Part shown: positions 41,126 through 53,286 of the stretch, one piece after another | Layout: each line of letters begins with the position of its first letter | Position numbering within the stretch: the first letter of the stretch is position 1 | Assembly: GCA_965153355.1 (NCBI GenBank) | Contig: OZ231126.1 | Span: 22,258,001 to 22,322,000 of the forward strand | Length of the DNA stretch: 64,000 nt | Direction: 5' to 3' | From: Flaccisagitta enflata | Taxonomy: Eukaryota > Chaetognatha > Sagittoidea > Aphragmophora | Position numbers and translations under genes: made by a program | Notes under the pieces: model-generated | Databases searched by the model: none | What the model saw: the letters and a program-made list of their open reading frames with translations, nothing else | What the model was told of the DNA's origin: nothing

Positions 41126-41362
41126 GATTTCTACTCTACACCCTGCCATGTTGGTAGGTAGGTCAGTCCATCCGTCCATCTGTCCGTCCGCCACAGTCCA
41201 GAATTTGCAAGTTTTTTCTAGACGCAGACACTACACCTTGCCTTTTTGGTCGGTCGGTCCGTTGGTCGGTCAAAAACATCGCTAAACTTGCAAACGGTTT
41301 TCGCATTACTGCTCCTGCCCAATCAACTGCAACTGCATTGCCATGTACCCAGCCTTGTTTTT
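41126..41362 (+). mobile_element. Two partial family A copies, one inside the other
   Basis: ctctacaccctgccatgttgg with a CCGT core (41133-41200), then a second start (agacgcagacactacacctt, about 41220) with CGGT core, gctcctgcccaatcaactgc and gccatgtacccagccttgtttt. Confidence 0.75.
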
Positions 41363-41874
41363 CATTATTGCACATGCCCAAAAGGCAGGGGTGTTTTACA
41401 TTCCTATTGAAAAGTTGTCCTGTTAATGATCTGGTTTAAATCATTGTTGGAAATATCAAAGATGATGTCAGATCTCTGCTTGAACAATCGGGTTCAAATC
41501 GTTGGTGGAAATTTTCCATATTTTGAAATACAAATTTGAAGCTTTTCTATTGACAATGTATTGACATGATGGAAATGATTAAACGTTTTTGTACAACATT
41601 GGAACACCCCTGATTAATCCTATGGTTAATCAGTCCTTTCTCTCTATTCAGCCTCTCCTGCTCATCTTCATCCTCACCCTCATCCTTTGTCTCTTCAATT
41701 TCTTGTGTCTTTGTGTCTTTGTCTCATTTCTGTATCACCTGATGAATACAATTTTCCAATGTTGTATGAAAACGTCTAATCATTACCATCTTACCAGATC
41801 TACAACCATCCAACTTTCACTCTTCTGTTGTTTGTCATCTCACTCGAAGCATTTTTTTAAAAAGCTTGAATAGA
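41363..41874. other. Unassigned sequence
   Basis: No gene recognised. Confidence 0.55.
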
Positions 41875-42061
41875 AACAAGGCTGGATACACGGCAATCTA
41901 GTCGTGGAAGGTTTGGCAGGAGCGGCAATGCGAAAACCGCTCGCAATTCAGAAATGTTATGGACTGATGGACAGATGGACAGATGGACGGACGGACGGGT
42001 GGACGGATGGACGGACCAACCGACACGGCAAGGTGTAGAGTTGTGTGTCCGCGACTAAAAA
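41875..42061 (-). mobile_element. Family A element, complete (GGAC-like type)
   Basis: aacaaggctggatacacggc, gtcgtggaaggtttggcagg, a middle containing gcgaaaaccgctcgcaattc, a (GGAC/GGAT)n core, cgacacggcaaggtgtagag, hairpin region agttgtgtgtccgcgact then AAAAA. Confidence 0.88.
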
Positions 42062-42089
42062 GAACAAGAATAGTTGATGTAATATAGTC

Positions 42090-42390
42090 ATTTTAGTTGC
42101 AAACTCGCAACTCTATAGGCTTTGTCCGTCCACCCGTCGGTCCGTCGGTCCGTTGGTTTGTCCGTCCGTTCATTGGTTGGTCAATCTGTTGGTTGGTCCG
42201 TTCGTTGGGTAGTCTGTTGGTTGGTAGGTCCGACCATTTGACTGAGCCTGAGTCGGAATACGGGAAGATGAGTGTTTTAGAACCTTTTTGAGCAGGTGTC
42301 TGTGTTGGAAAGGGGGTTGGGTGGGGCGTTGGGTGTGGATAGGTGTTGGCCGCCCCTGCCCACCCATCCACAACATTATTGAGACCATAC
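42090..42390 (+). mobile_element. Family A element, GTTGC hairpin type, variant 3' half
   Basis: Hairpin AGTTGCAAACTCGCAACT (42095-42112), ctctataggctttgtccg and CCGT/GGTT core. The 3' half carries ggttgggtggggcgttgggt and cgcccctgcccacccatcca, with the same arrangement as at 54381-54478, so this is a distinct subfamily whose end differs from CTTGTT. Confidence 0.75.
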
Positions 42391-42509
42391 ATAACGTTAT
42401 TGCAATAAGATGAAATTGTCACATGAATATATCTGAGGCCTACTTACTTCGTTTTTCAAAATCTAAGAGCGACTGTAGCGGAATCTGAGAAAAAAACACC
42501 AAAAATACT

Positions 42510-42730
42510 TATACTTTTGCTGTTTTTACAGCATTTTACAGCATATACTGACACTATTTTTCGACATCTAATGATCGATTCTTTTCAAAATAGTGTCCCT
42601 AGACCAGTTACACTAATTTTGAGTACGGATGAATCAATGCTGCAGTATATCAAAGCGAAATACTGAAAAAACTGTAAAAAATGCTATTTTCACAGCATTT
42701 TTACAGCATTTTACAGCATAAATTCCAAAT
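42510..42730. repeat. Interspersed ttttacagcat motifs
   Basis: ttttacagcattttacagca at about 42525-42545 and again at about 42696-42718. The motif resembles the tttacggcatttta units of the fold-back at 47241-49805. Confidence 0.6.
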
Positions 42731-42873
42731 TCAATCAGGAATTTTTTGAGAATTTAGTATGAAGTGATAAAATAAGTGATCCCGATGCCCATGCCATTGG
42801 TTGTTTTTACCTCCTGTTCTTCTTTCACAGCTTAAATCCTCTAACAATGCGTGACTATCAAAAAACTTGAGGC

Positions 42874-43098
42874 AGCTATAAGAAATGTGTCCACACTTAA
42901 AGACATGGAATCACAAAAATACTCATAAATCGAAAATGCCTTGACGGAGGCACTTGAAATTTTAGGGCTAGACGCAGAATTTGATGCTCTTTCAGACCAT
43001 ACCCAGTGCAAACTTCCCAAGGTTTGTATGACGGGTCTCAATACAAGGAATCACAGCGTGACATAAGCGTGACAGGGTGTGGACACATTTCTTATAGC
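42874..43098. mobile_element. Short inverted-repeat element (225 bp)
   Basis: GCTATAAGAAATGTGTCCAC at the left and its complement GTGGACACATTTCTTATAGC ending 43098, about 23 bp paired, with a second weak match (ggaatcacaaaa, ggaatcacagcg) inside. Likely MITE-like; family unknown. Confidence 0.7.
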
Positions 43099-43739
43099 AC
43101 ATTAGGATTTTTATATTTCTCGATTGAGACATGGCAAAGTCACGAAATTTGGCATGAACACTCTCATATGTCTTCACTAAACGGGCAAAAAAGAAAAAGT
43201 TGAAAAACTCAAGGATAGATAGTGTTTTTTTTATCAATAATTGGAATGTTTCCCAAAAATTGTTAAAAATAGTACTTTTAAAAAATTTTAAAGATTGTAT
43301 TTTTTCTATTCTGAACAAGGACCTGTCAACGAATGATTTTAAGTCCTCAAACCCATAACCAGGACCAATGAAAATGCCCCATTTCTTCATATCACATTAT
43401 GTTTTTTCTCATATTTTACAGTGGAGATAGTGGGACATAAATAGGACATATGAAAATTGGCCAAATCAGCCCTTTTTTGGGTCTTAGATCATAAAAATAT
43501 GTCGACACTGAAGAAAGTAGGTTGTTATCAGAGTGCTACCTGATGTCCCTGACCACCTAGGGACACTTTTCTCCAAAAAAAAATTGAGAAAGGATATTTT
43601 ATAAGTCATCCTGTATGGGTATTTCCTTGGCCCGGCGAAACCCGAATCTTACCTAATACACTACTACTACTACATACATGTTCCTTCTTTTTTTTCTCAC
43701 TTCCTCGCTCCTTCCCTTTATCCCTTCCCCCTTCTTTCC
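43099..43739. other. Unassigned AT-rich sequence
   Basis: No gene recognised; ends in a pyrimidine-rich tract next to a family B copy. Confidence 0.55.
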
Positions 43740-44486
43740 TTTTTGGGCAGCGGCCCCGAAGGGGACGAAGTCCTGTAGAACACAGGGGGACTTTCGTTTG
43801 TTTGTCCGTTTGTCCGTCCGTTTGTTTGTTTGTTTGTCCCCCCCCTATCGGGCCCCTCAGGCCTCATATCTTGCCTCTCAAGCCTCAAATCTGGCGTCTC
43901 AGGCCTCAAATCTGGCCTCTCAGGCCTCAAATCCAGCCTCTCAGGTCTCAAATCCAGCCTCTCAGGCCTCAAATCCAGCTTCTCAGGTCTCAAATCTAGC
44001 CTCTCAGGCTTCAAAACCGGCCTTCCAGACCTCAAATCCAACCTCTCACGCCTCAAACCTAGCCTCTCAGGCCTCAAATTCGGCTTCTCAGGCCTCCAAT
44101 CAAAAATCTCAGGCCTCAAACCTGCCTCTCAGGCTTCAAATTAGGCCTCTCAGGCCTCAAATCAGCTATCCAAGCCTCAATTTACTGCTCTCAAACCTTA
44201 TTCCAGCTCTCTCAAGCCTCAAGTCAGCCCTCTCAAGCTTCCAATTGGCATTCTCAGGCCTTTCATCAGCCTTCTCAGACCTCAGTCTAGGCTCATGAAG
44301 GCCTTCAGTCAGCCCGCTATAGCATCTCATCCACTTGTTCAGGCAGGACGAACGAAAGTCCCCCTGTGTTCTACAGGACTTTGACCCCTTCGGGGCCGCT
44401 GCCCTGCTTCCCCTCACTCCAATTCATAATCACTCAAAGCAGGGCAACGGGTATCGCTGACCACATATTGCCCTTGGGCGACCTGT
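43740..44486 (+). mobile_element. Family B element, subfamily ii, complete
   Basis: ttttGGGCAGCGGCCCCGAA, ggacgaagtcctgtagaaca with CCTGT-AGAAC-ACAGG hairpin, TTTG/TCCG spacer. Twelve or more 24-bp units (gcctcaaatccagcctctca) run over 43853-44330. Right inverted repeat 44352-44404. The tail has GCCCTGCTT/AAAGCAGGGC stem and GCCC-TT-GGGC-GACCTGTT. Confidence 0.94.
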
Positions 44487-44534
44487 TTTTTCCTTTCTTC
44501 TTACCTTTCGCCAGTCTTTTCCCATCACAACTTA

Positions 44535-44805
44535 ATTTCCGAAATTTTCCAAAATGTTCCACAATGTTCCACAATGTTCCAAAATGATCCAAAATGTTCC
44601 AAAATGTTCCACAATGTTCCACAATATTCGGAAATATTCCACTATGTTCTAAAATGTTCCAAAATGTTAAAAATGTTAATAATGTCATGTTTTTTTCTTC
44701 TTTACTTCCCTTCCCTCCTCCCTTACTTCCCTGAAGTACCCTAAAGTACCCTTAAGGATCTAAAGTACCCTAAATTACCTTAAGTTACCCTGAAGTACCC
44801 TTAAG
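44535..44805. repeat. 11-bp minisatellite (ttccaaaatg) and related acccttaagt tract
   Basis: About a dozen ttccacaatg/ttccaaaatg units at 44537-44670, then a separate accctaaagt/accttaagtt series at about 44738-44805. Confidence 0.88.
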
Positions 44806-44939
44806 TATGACGGTGAGCATCTGACGGCAAGATTTAGTGTGTCAACGGGGGTAAAAAAAGAAAATTCTATGAGAATAAAAGTAAGGAAAAACATATAAAG
44901 AATCATTGAGGTATATCCTAGTAAATATTTTATTGCAAA

Positions 44940-45395
44940 ATTTGCATCCAAATAGTAAAAAAGAGCAAGTAAAGCTAACATTAACTAATTATTTTTACTT
45001 AAAAATATTCAAAATTCAATAGTTTGTTCACTGATAGGAGGCTTGTCAAAATCATAACTTTGCATGGAAAATGAAAAAACTCAAAAATGAAGAACATAGC
45101 CCCCTTCCAAACTTGATTGTGGAGGGGGCTATGTTCTTAGAAATGCAAAATTTCTTTGCATTTGTGTGTTTTATAATTTTGACAGCAGCAAAATGTAAGC
45201 ACAATTTTCTTAAAAATCTTTTTTTCCTTCGCTTTTCTTATATGAATTGCTGATTTAAAGGTTCATTTTAGGTCAGCTTATCGCAGAGACATACACATAG
45301 AGTATTGCTGGAGACAATTTGTCTTATGAAAATATCTGTTGCATCATAATTATTCAACTATAGTAAAAAAATGGGGTGAAACACTAAATGTTGAC
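44940..45395. mobile_element. Hairpin-centred dispersed repeat, copy 1
   Basis: Clearly related to 62915-63340 along its length. The centre is a long interrupted stem: tgtcaaaat (45044) with attttgaca (to 45185), tttgcat with atgcaaa, and an inner AAGAACATAGCCCCCTTCC / GGAGGGGGCTATGTTCTT (45090-45138). The outer boundaries are approximate. Function and family unknown. Confidence 0.75.
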
Positions 45396-45469
45396 ATCAA
45401 TTGCTCGCCGTCGTACCCTAGAGCACCCTAGATTACACTAAAAAGTCACTGACCCTAAAATGTCACCGA

Positions 45470-45540
45470 CAGACCATAAAATGTCACTGACGGACCAAAC
45501 GGCACGGCAAGTTCTAGAGTCGCGTGCACACGACTAAAAA
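45470..45540 (-). mobile_element. Family A 5' end fragment
   Basis: acggcacggcaagttctaga, hairpin AGTCGCGTGCACACGACT, AAAAA. The next family A copy begins at the very next bases. Confidence 0.6.
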
Positions 45541-45876
45541 CAAGGCCGGACACACGGCAATCCAGTCTCCTAAGGTTGGGCAGGAGCAATAATGCGAAAA
45601 CCGCTCAGAATTCAACAAGGCCGGATACACGGCTACCCTAGTCGCGTGCGGGTGGGCAGGAGCAGTGCTGGAGAAGGTCACTAGGGCATCTGGGCAGGAG
45701 CCGTATGCTCAAAAAGCTCAAAAACGCTGAAAAAGTAAAAAGGGGACCAACCAACCAACCGACGGACCGACATAGCGGGGTGTAGAGTCGCGTAGCACGC
45801 GACTAAAAATGTGACAGACCGACCTACACACGGACCGACACAGCAAGATGTAGAGTCGCGTATCCGCGACTAAAAA
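45538..45876 (-). mobile_element. Family A element (GGAC-like type) hosting another A copy
   Basis: aacaaggccggacacacggc, cagtctcctaaggttgggca, gcgaaaaccgctcagaattc, then the nested copy. It resumes at tgtgacagaccgacc with cgacacagcaagatgtagag, hairpin AGTCGCGTATCCGCGACT, AAAAAT. Alignment with the copy at 41875 shows where the host continues. Confidence 0.88.
45614..45809 (-). mobile_element. Family A element (GTGC type), nested, complete
   Basis: aacaaggccggatacacggc through hairpin AGTCGCGTAGCACGCGACT and AAAAA. Host sequence joins cleanly on both sides (aattca before, tgtgacag after) with no duplicated target longer than one or two A/T bases. Confidence 0.92.
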
Positions 45877-46611
45877 TCACAATAGCAGAACCCTATTCAA
45901 CATCGAATCTCCCCACTCACTAGATAAAGAAAAAGACATATGTACTTATGGAAATGGAGGGCAGGCTGATAGTCAGTCGCCGAATCATTCCGAGACGCGC
46001 TTGCGCTCGCGCTAGGCAAAACTGCAAGGAAAAAAAGACAGAGAGATAAAAAAGAGAATGACTTTAGAAAAAAAAAAGAATCGTTTTAGAAAAAGAAAAA
46101 AAAAAGCAAATGGCAAAACTGCAAATGGCAAATGACAGTTTTTATGAGTGGAAATATTTTATGGCGCGTTTGCAGATTCTTGTCCTCGACTTTTTCATTG
46201 AGATCGTAAATTTTGCGCCGGACTAAAAGCAGAAAAAAGTGCTTAAGTCAGGCGGAATTTTAAGTACAAGAAAAAAGAAACGAAACAAAAAGAAAGAAAA
46301 AAGCCAAAAAGCTCTCATTGATAGTAAATCGAATGATGAAGCAAATTGCCCCTCAGCCCTTTAAAGTTAGGAGGGGTTTTAGTGATAACAAGGCCAGCAA
46401 CCATAACTATAAGTCGCCTACGAGACAAAAATAAGTAAATATCCAATTTCATTAGATAAAATCAGTGATATTCAAGACTTTAACATTTCTTTATTATCTT
46501 CAACCTTTATAAACTCTTTTTAACCCTTCTCATACCCTTTTTAACCTTTCTACCCTTTTAAACTTTTTCAACATTTTTATGACTCTAAGTTTAACTGCTC
46601 TTAGCATTTCT
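45877..46611. other. Unassigned A-rich sequence
   Basis: No gene recognised. aacaaggccagcaacc at 46388 may be a relic of a family A 3' end. Confidence 0.5.
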
Positions 46612-46700
46612 TAACGCATAAAAGACGCAAAAATAATCAAAAAAAGTTAAGTGTGATGGATGGACCAACCAACCGATGGACGGACAGAGCGGGGTGTTCT
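46612..46700 (-). mobile_element. Family A fragment (core and 5' box)
   Basis: catttcttaacgcataaaag then agttaagtgtgatggatgga, CCAACC core and gacagagcggggtgttcttg. The terminal hairpin has been lost. Confidence 0.5.
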
Positions 46701-47207
46701 TGTCCTAAACATTCTCTTCTCAATGCGTCATTTGATTTTCTCATATTGTTTCTTGGAAATACGGGGGCCCTCATATCCTAAATACCACTTATGCAAATGA
46801 AATGAAAATGTGTCTGCATAATATTTATGTCCTGATGGGGTAAAGCAGCACTGTGGACAGAAAATTTTCTTGATTATACTGAATCAAATCTCTCTGTTTG
46901 AATAGTAGCTGAAATTAGTAAAAAGACTAACTCACTGGACCTCAGGTTTATCATGGTCAGTTTATTTAGAACACGTTTTTTTTTAATACGAGATTTTCAC
47001 TGCCACAGCCAGTTTTTCACTGTGTAGATAACCAGAACTCGCTACCCAGAACATATGGATGAGTACTTTTATTTAGAATTTGCATGAAAACCTCATAGTG
47101 TAAAAGTTATCAATACATGGGTAATGATACAAGTTTTTCTGAAAAAATTCTCTTTTCTCACTAAACAAGCCTCGCGAAAAATTCTTAATTTGCATAGAAA
47201 ATTACTT
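46701..47207. other. Unassigned AT-rich sequence
   Basis: No feature recognised. Confidence 0.5.
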
Positions 47208-48078
47208 ACCGTATTTCCTGCATTTATCGCCCCCCCCTCTACACCGTGTTGCCTAGCTGTGATAGGTAGGAAAAAATGACACAGCATAGCGACCTATTCT
47301 GGGGTGTTATATATACCTAGACTGATATTCCCCTGCATGAGACTAAAAATTCTGTTGGGATTTTTCCGAGAAAATGCCGTAAAATGCCGTAATTTCCCGT
47401 AAAATTGACATTTTTGAGCGTTTTTCAGCCCATACTCGCTCAAAAACTGCGGCTCTGGTCGGCAAATGGTCTGACAATTACAATTTAGCACTGAGACAAG
47501 TTCATGCAAAAATCTAGGCCAAGCGGAAATCATTTAGTATCATTTTACGCCGTAAAATGCCGTTAAAATAGCAATTTAAGCGTTTTGTGGGTGTCACTCT
47601 CTCAAATAGCTGGAAATGACTTGAGAACTGACAGAAAAAGGATATCAGGGCCAAAAACAAACATATATCAAACATTCGTAATATAATGTGAGGATTTGGT
47701 AACATATAATGCCGTAAAACGCCGTTAATTACTGTTAAAATGGCATTTTTTGGGTGAAAACTGCTCATACAATTGCTCCACTTGTCAGCAACAAACAAAC
47801 TAGGATAATTTGAAATTGAGACACATTCTATTCAATTTGTCATCATTTGGCATAGTTTCATGCAAAAAAAATGCCGTTAAAATGCCGTCAAAATAGTATT
47901 TTGAACAATTTTTGGGTAACACCCTCTCATATAGCACGCATAAACACAAAATGTGCCAGAAAATGGAAAGTTAGATGTACTGACATCATAGATTCAAAAC
48001 AATGAGTTGATATAAAATCATATCCTTATGCCGTAAATAACCATTAAGTGCTGCTTATTGACATTGTTTGCAGCTTCT

Positions 48079-48366
<288 letters not shown>

Positions 48367-48593
48367 GAAATGCAAGGACGCATCTTATAACGGCCAAATA
48401 AAATATGCCATTTTACAGTATTTCATGGTCATTTTAGTATTTTACGGTCTTTTACGGCATGTAAATGTGAAGTTATCATAACACTTTGTTTTGAAGCCTT
48501 CTACTAAATGTATCTCGGGATCTACCATCCTTTTTCGGGCATTTTAGAAGAAATGCCACACAATATAATGAAATAACACCCAAAAGTCAGTAA

Positions 48594-49124
48594 ACAGGTC
48601 GCCCAAGGGCAATATGTGGTCAGCAATACCCATTGCCCTGCTTTGCCTGATTGTGAATTGGAGTGAGGAGAAGCAGGGCAGCGACCCTGAAGGGGACGAA
48701 GTCCTGTAGAACAGGGGGACTTTCTTTTGTCCGTTTGTTTGTCCGTCTGTCCATCCCTCCATCCGTCTCCCCCAGGCCCTCTTAGGCCTGAAGTCTGCCC
48801 TCTTAGGCCTGAAATCTACCCTCTCAGGCCTGAAATCTACCCACTCAGGCCTGAAATCTGCTCTCTTAGGTTGAGAGAGTAGGCATAAGACCCAAGAGGG
48901 CATAAGAGGGCAGATTTCAGTCCTGAGAGGAGAGATTTCAGGCCTGAGAGGGCAGATTCAAGGCTTGAGAAGGCAGATTTAAGGCCTGAGAGGGCAGATT
49001 TCAGGCCTGCGAGGGTAGAATTCAGCCCTGAGAGGGCAGATTTCAGGCCTGACAGGGCTGGGGGGGCACGCATAAACAAATGACCGAACGAACGAACGAA
49101 CAAAAGTCCCCCTGTGTTCTACAG
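48594..49124 (-). mobile_element. Family B element, subfamily ii, truncated at one inverted repeat
   Basis: Reverse tail aacaggtcgcccaagggcaa, gtggtcagcaatacccattg, GCCCTGCTT/AAGCAGGGC stem, then the inverted repeat and a 24-bp core that flips near 48870-48895. It ends at cccctgtgttctacag, with GACTTCGTCCCC onwards missing. Nested in the fold-back. Confidence 0.9.
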
Positions 49125-50201
49125 CCATTTATCATTTTTACAGCATCTTTTACGGCATGAAATGATGCTGAATGATGATGGCTTGCTTTGAATCTTTTAA
49201 GAGTGTCTCTTGTTGCCACAAGTACTATGTTTTATCAGGTTAATCATTGTTGAGCCAGTATTACTCAAAAGAATGCAAATTATGCCATTTTTACGGCATT
49301 TTACAGCATTTGACGGCATTTTACGGCTTTGCAATGTGACCAAATACTACAATATCTTATGGAACTTGAGCATATGTGCGTTTTAGGCCTAATACCCATT
49401 TCCCGGCAGTTTTAAAGACCATCTTATCTTATCTTATGATATGGAAGAGCAATACTTAAAATCAGTCCAAAATGTCATTTTAACGGCATTTAACAGCGTA
49501 AAATGATACCATATGACATCTACATGACTTGAATTTTTGCATGAATGTGTCTTAGTGCTAGATTGTAATTGTCAGACCATTTGCTGACCAGAGCCGCTGT
49601 TTTTGAGCTCATTTTGACTGAAAAACGCTCAAAAATGTCAATTTTACGGGAAATTACGTCATTTTACCGCCTTTTCTCCGAAAAATCCCAACAGAATTTT
49701 TAGTCTCATGCAGGGGAATATCAGTCTAGGTGTATATAACACCCCAGAATAGGTCGCTATGCTGTGTCATTTTTTCCTAGTTATCACAGCTAGGCAACAC
49801 GGTGTCTAATTAGCGCCCCCCCCCTTTTGAGGAAAGAGAGAGCTCATGACAGACTTTTATTTTTGGGAAAAATCCTTTCATATTTATTGTAAATCATGAT
49901 GTTTGATGAAAAAAAAAATATAAGAATGGTATGCAATATGAAAATATTCTTTGTTTTAGTGCTTTACTGCATTCAAATATGAAATTTTTGTCCAAAACAT
50001 TATAATTCATTTAAAATCAACTATACATGAGTGTACGAGGGGGCGCTAATTGCAGGTTGAAAATGACAATGTTTCATTTCAATTTCAAAAGCGCCCGGGG
50101 CGCTAATTACAAGAAATACGGTATTCAAAAAACTGAAAACATGGCCTTCTCCTAAAAACATGTAAGAAGGAAGCCACGTTATTGGTAATGCAAAAAGGTT
50201 T

Positions 50202-50549
50202 ACCGTATTTCTTGTAATTAGCGCCCCGGGCGCTTTTGAAATTGAAATGAAACATTGTCATTTTCAACCTGCAATTAGCGCCCCCTCGTACACTCATGTA
50301 TAGTTGATTTTAAATGAATCATAATGTTTTGGATAAAAATTTCATATTTGAATGCAGTAAAGCACTAAAACAAAGAATATTTTCATATTGCATACCATTC
50401 TTATATTTTTTATTTCATCAAACATCATGATTTACAATAAATATGAAAGGATTTTTCCCAAAAATAAAAGTCTGTCATGAGCTCTCTCTTTCCTCAAAAG
50501 GGGGGGGGGCGCTAATTAGAGGGGGGGCGATAAATGCAGGAAATACGGT
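50202..50549 (-). mobile_element. 350-bp MITE (family E), copy 2, intact, inverted
   Basis: ACCGTATTTCTTGTAATTAG (50202) to gcaggaaatacggt (50549). Near-identical in reverse to copy 1 over about 310 bp, with a 79-bp spacer (50123-50201) between them, so the pair forms a long hairpin. Within the element aattagcgcc occurs near both ends as an inner inverted repeat. Confidence 0.9.
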
Positions 50550-51098
50550 ATCTGGAAGCAGATTGAGAATTTGTCACGCAATTTTTATCACTCAATTTTC
50601 AGTGAAACATTTCCTATTCCCTCTCTTTTTCTCAGTGTGTTAATTATAAAACGTTTCCCTGCCACAAATTTGGGTTGCGCATTGATGTGATTTCCGCTTA
50701 GAATCAGTAATGGAAAGCAATTCTGTAAAGGTCATAGTGCTAGAATGTATCTGACAAAATTATCGCGCGATCGCGCCGAGCGTGTCTTAAAGGTAGTAGG
50801 TTCCCAAGCTGGTTTTGCAATTTGAGCAAATATGTGAAGCTGAAATTCTGCAAAAAAATACTTTGTTCCTATAGTTTTGTACTTTTTTACTAAAAGTTTT
50901 TTATCTGTTGTTCACCCCTGAGGGTTTAACTAAAAGTTTTTTATCTGCTGTTGACCCCTGAGGGTCCCTTCACTATGTTGAAACTCAGCTTATGAGTTTC
51001 CCTGTATTTCCAAGTCTAGTTGACATCTACAGGCGTTTCACATCAGATGAAATATAAGAAAACCCTGCGATGCCAATCCGCTTATAGAAATAAGAAAA
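50550..51098. other. Unassigned sequence
   Basis: Contains a 43-bp tandem duplication at about 50882-50966 (taactaaaagttttttatctg, then acccctgagggt). No gene recognised. Confidence 0.55.
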
Positions 51099-51215
51099 TG
51101 ATTCTCCGCAGGGGGGTGGGAGGAGGGGGCCCGCAGGGATTCTTTGTGGAGGATGGGAGGAGGGGGACTGCGGAGATTCTCCCGGGGGGGGGGAGGGGGG
51201 GAGGAAGGGCACACT
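51099..51215. repeat. G-rich minisatellite related to 55105-55512
   Basis: Two or three degenerate units with gattctccgc and ggtgggaggaggggg, the same building blocks as the longer array four kilobases downstream. Confidence 0.75.
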
Positions 51216-52307
51216 GGGCCATGACAGTTTCCATGTGTTTTAAAATGTTATATTAAGTAAAAAAAACAAAACAATTTTCCGGTTTTCTTTAAACATTAGC
51301 TATCGTTAGATAGATATTACTATGGTGACTATCTCAAGACTTTCAAAAATATAACGGGCATGTCACTAGGTGTGGAGGATGTGTGCGCAATTTTAACGTT
51401 GGCTGTATTGAAATGAAATGAAATGAAAACAAAATTTATTCCCTCCATGGGGTAGAATGTTGACACAGCAGCATCAATGGCTATCTATGGGAGGGGGGAT
51501 CACGCTTAAGTCGGGACTTCCGATGATATCACAAGGGACAAGATGTAGTGGCATGGCTTCGGACGACTTGTCCTGGGCAATCCCCATTACAATGGATCCA
51601 GGTACAATGATATCGTACAAACGAGTAAAATAGGATGACATCACGTAAAATACATGTAAACAACATTAACAGTATACATATACAGCCTTGCAGTAATAAC
51701 AAGTGGAAGAATCAATAACACGTGTAGAATTCGCAAAGATCGCATTATGCGCCATACGCGCAACGTAAGACAGAGAAAAAGCCATCTGGCACTTTTTTTA
51801 GAGACAGAAGCCAGTGTTAGTCCAATATTTCGTTTTTTTTCCTTTTTTTGGCCTCGTTTTAGGGGACGGTGACCCTTTACGTCATTCCGCGTCAGTTCCC
51901 CTTAGGACCCCTCTGCGTCGCCATCTTCCTCGATAGCATCTTCCTCCGATGTCTTGGCCCGCTACGTCGCCAGCCAGGGCGTATCCCCTGCATCCTGACT
52001 GGCCTTCGTGTATTAAAGAGAAATACCCGTTACTGCAAAATTACGGACGTTCTCGGAGAAAAAAATCATGTTGAATGAAAAAGAACCAATCCATCTAGAA
52101 TTCAAACCGACGATGAATCATCTAACGATCTGAGATTTACCACTATACAAACTATCGGACGTGTTAGCACAAACAGTGAAATGTGTAATATTTCTCAAAT
52201 CACGCATTTGAATATAAGTCGCCCAACGAGAAGCGGACAGTGAAGCGAAGATCTCAGAAAAGAGGGATTGAGAATTACCCGATGGTCACTATTTCCTTCG
52301 CGTTCTC
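51216..52307. other. Unassigned sequence
   Basis: About 1.1 kb with no recognisable gene or repeat family. Confidence 0.55.
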
Positions 52308-52400
52308 TTTTTAGATGCGTCCTCGCATCTCTATAATAGGCTGTGTCCGTCTGTCTGTCGGTTGGTAAGCATTCATCAAAAACATCAAAATCAATCATTT
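52308..52400 (+). mobile_element. Family A 5' half, GATGC hairpin type
   Basis: Hairpin AGATGCGTCCTCGCATCT (52313-52330) followed by ctataataggctgtgtccg and a short CTGT/CGGT core. Valuable because both stem strands changed together relative to AGTCGCG/CGCGACT. Confidence 0.8.
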
Positions 52401-52439
52401 TTTAACAGAAAAGTGGTTCTACCCCAGTGAAAGAAGCAT

Positions 52440-52541
52440 ACATCAAGTAATTCATTCATTCAATCGTTCATTCATTCACAAATGATATTCAATCAAAAAA
52501 AAAAAAAACATTCATTCATAAAAAAACGTTCATTCAAAGAG
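52440..52541. repeat. ATTC-rich tract and poly(A)
   Basis: Degenerate cattcattcattc with an A12 run at about 52496-52508. Confidence 0.8.
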
Positions 52542-52601
52542 GACGCATCGTTGGCCTACTTGGCCTTGTTGTTATTTCCTTGCATTTCGCGTTTGTTCTC
52601 C

Positions 52602-53286
52602 TTTTTGGGCAGCGGCCCCGAAGGGGCCGATGACCTATGCTTTCACACAGGAGAAATTTCTCCTTCTTCTTCTCCAGTGTACCCCCCCCCTCTCCCCAGC
52701 CTCGAGGCTCAATTTCCAGCCTCAAGGCTCAAATCTCAGTCTCAAGGCTCAAATCCTAGCTTTAAGGCTCAAATCCCAGCCTTGAGGCTTCAATCCAAGC
52801 CTTGAGGCTCAAATCCCAGCTTGGAGGCTCAGTTACCAGCCTCAAGGCTCAATTCATAATGTTGAGGTTTCAATCCCAGCCTTAAGGCTTCAATCCTAGC
52901 CTTGAGGCTCAAATCCCAGCTTTGAGGCTCAGTTCCCAGCCTCAAGGCTCAATTGAAAGCGTTGAGGCTCAACCTCAAGGCTTTAATTCCCAGCCTCAAG
53001 GCTCAATTCCAAGCATGGAGACTTGATTTCCAGCTTTGAGGCTCAATTCTTAGCTTCAAGGCTCCAATCTCAGCCTCAATGCTCAAATTCCAACATCCAA
53101 GCTCAAATTCTGGTCTTGAGGGTCAAATCCCAGCATCAAGGCTCAAATCTCAGCCTCATGCCTCAAAGCATACTGAGCATAGGTCATCGGCCCCTTCAGG
53201 GCCGCTGCCCCTCTCACTATCACACATCCACATACACTCACATAGGGGCAACGGGTACCGCTGACCATCTAACGCTTTTGCGACTA
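52602..53286 (+). mobile_element. Family B element, subfamily iii, complete
   Basis: tttttGGGCAGCGGCCCCGA, gacctatgctttcacacagg, gagaaatttctccttcttc. About twenty-two 20-bp units (ccttgaggctcaaatcccag) run over 52700-53165. gcataggtcatcggcccctt, tail with AGGGGC stem, gggtaccgctgaccat, ACGC-TTTT-GCGACTATT. Its last T bases are the first T bases of the next family A copy. Confidence 0.93.

Noticed and set aside
41589-41873. Hydrophobic 94-codon frame that could be a membrane protein
   Set aside because: T/C-rich composition gives hydrophobic codons by default; no motif or gene structure.
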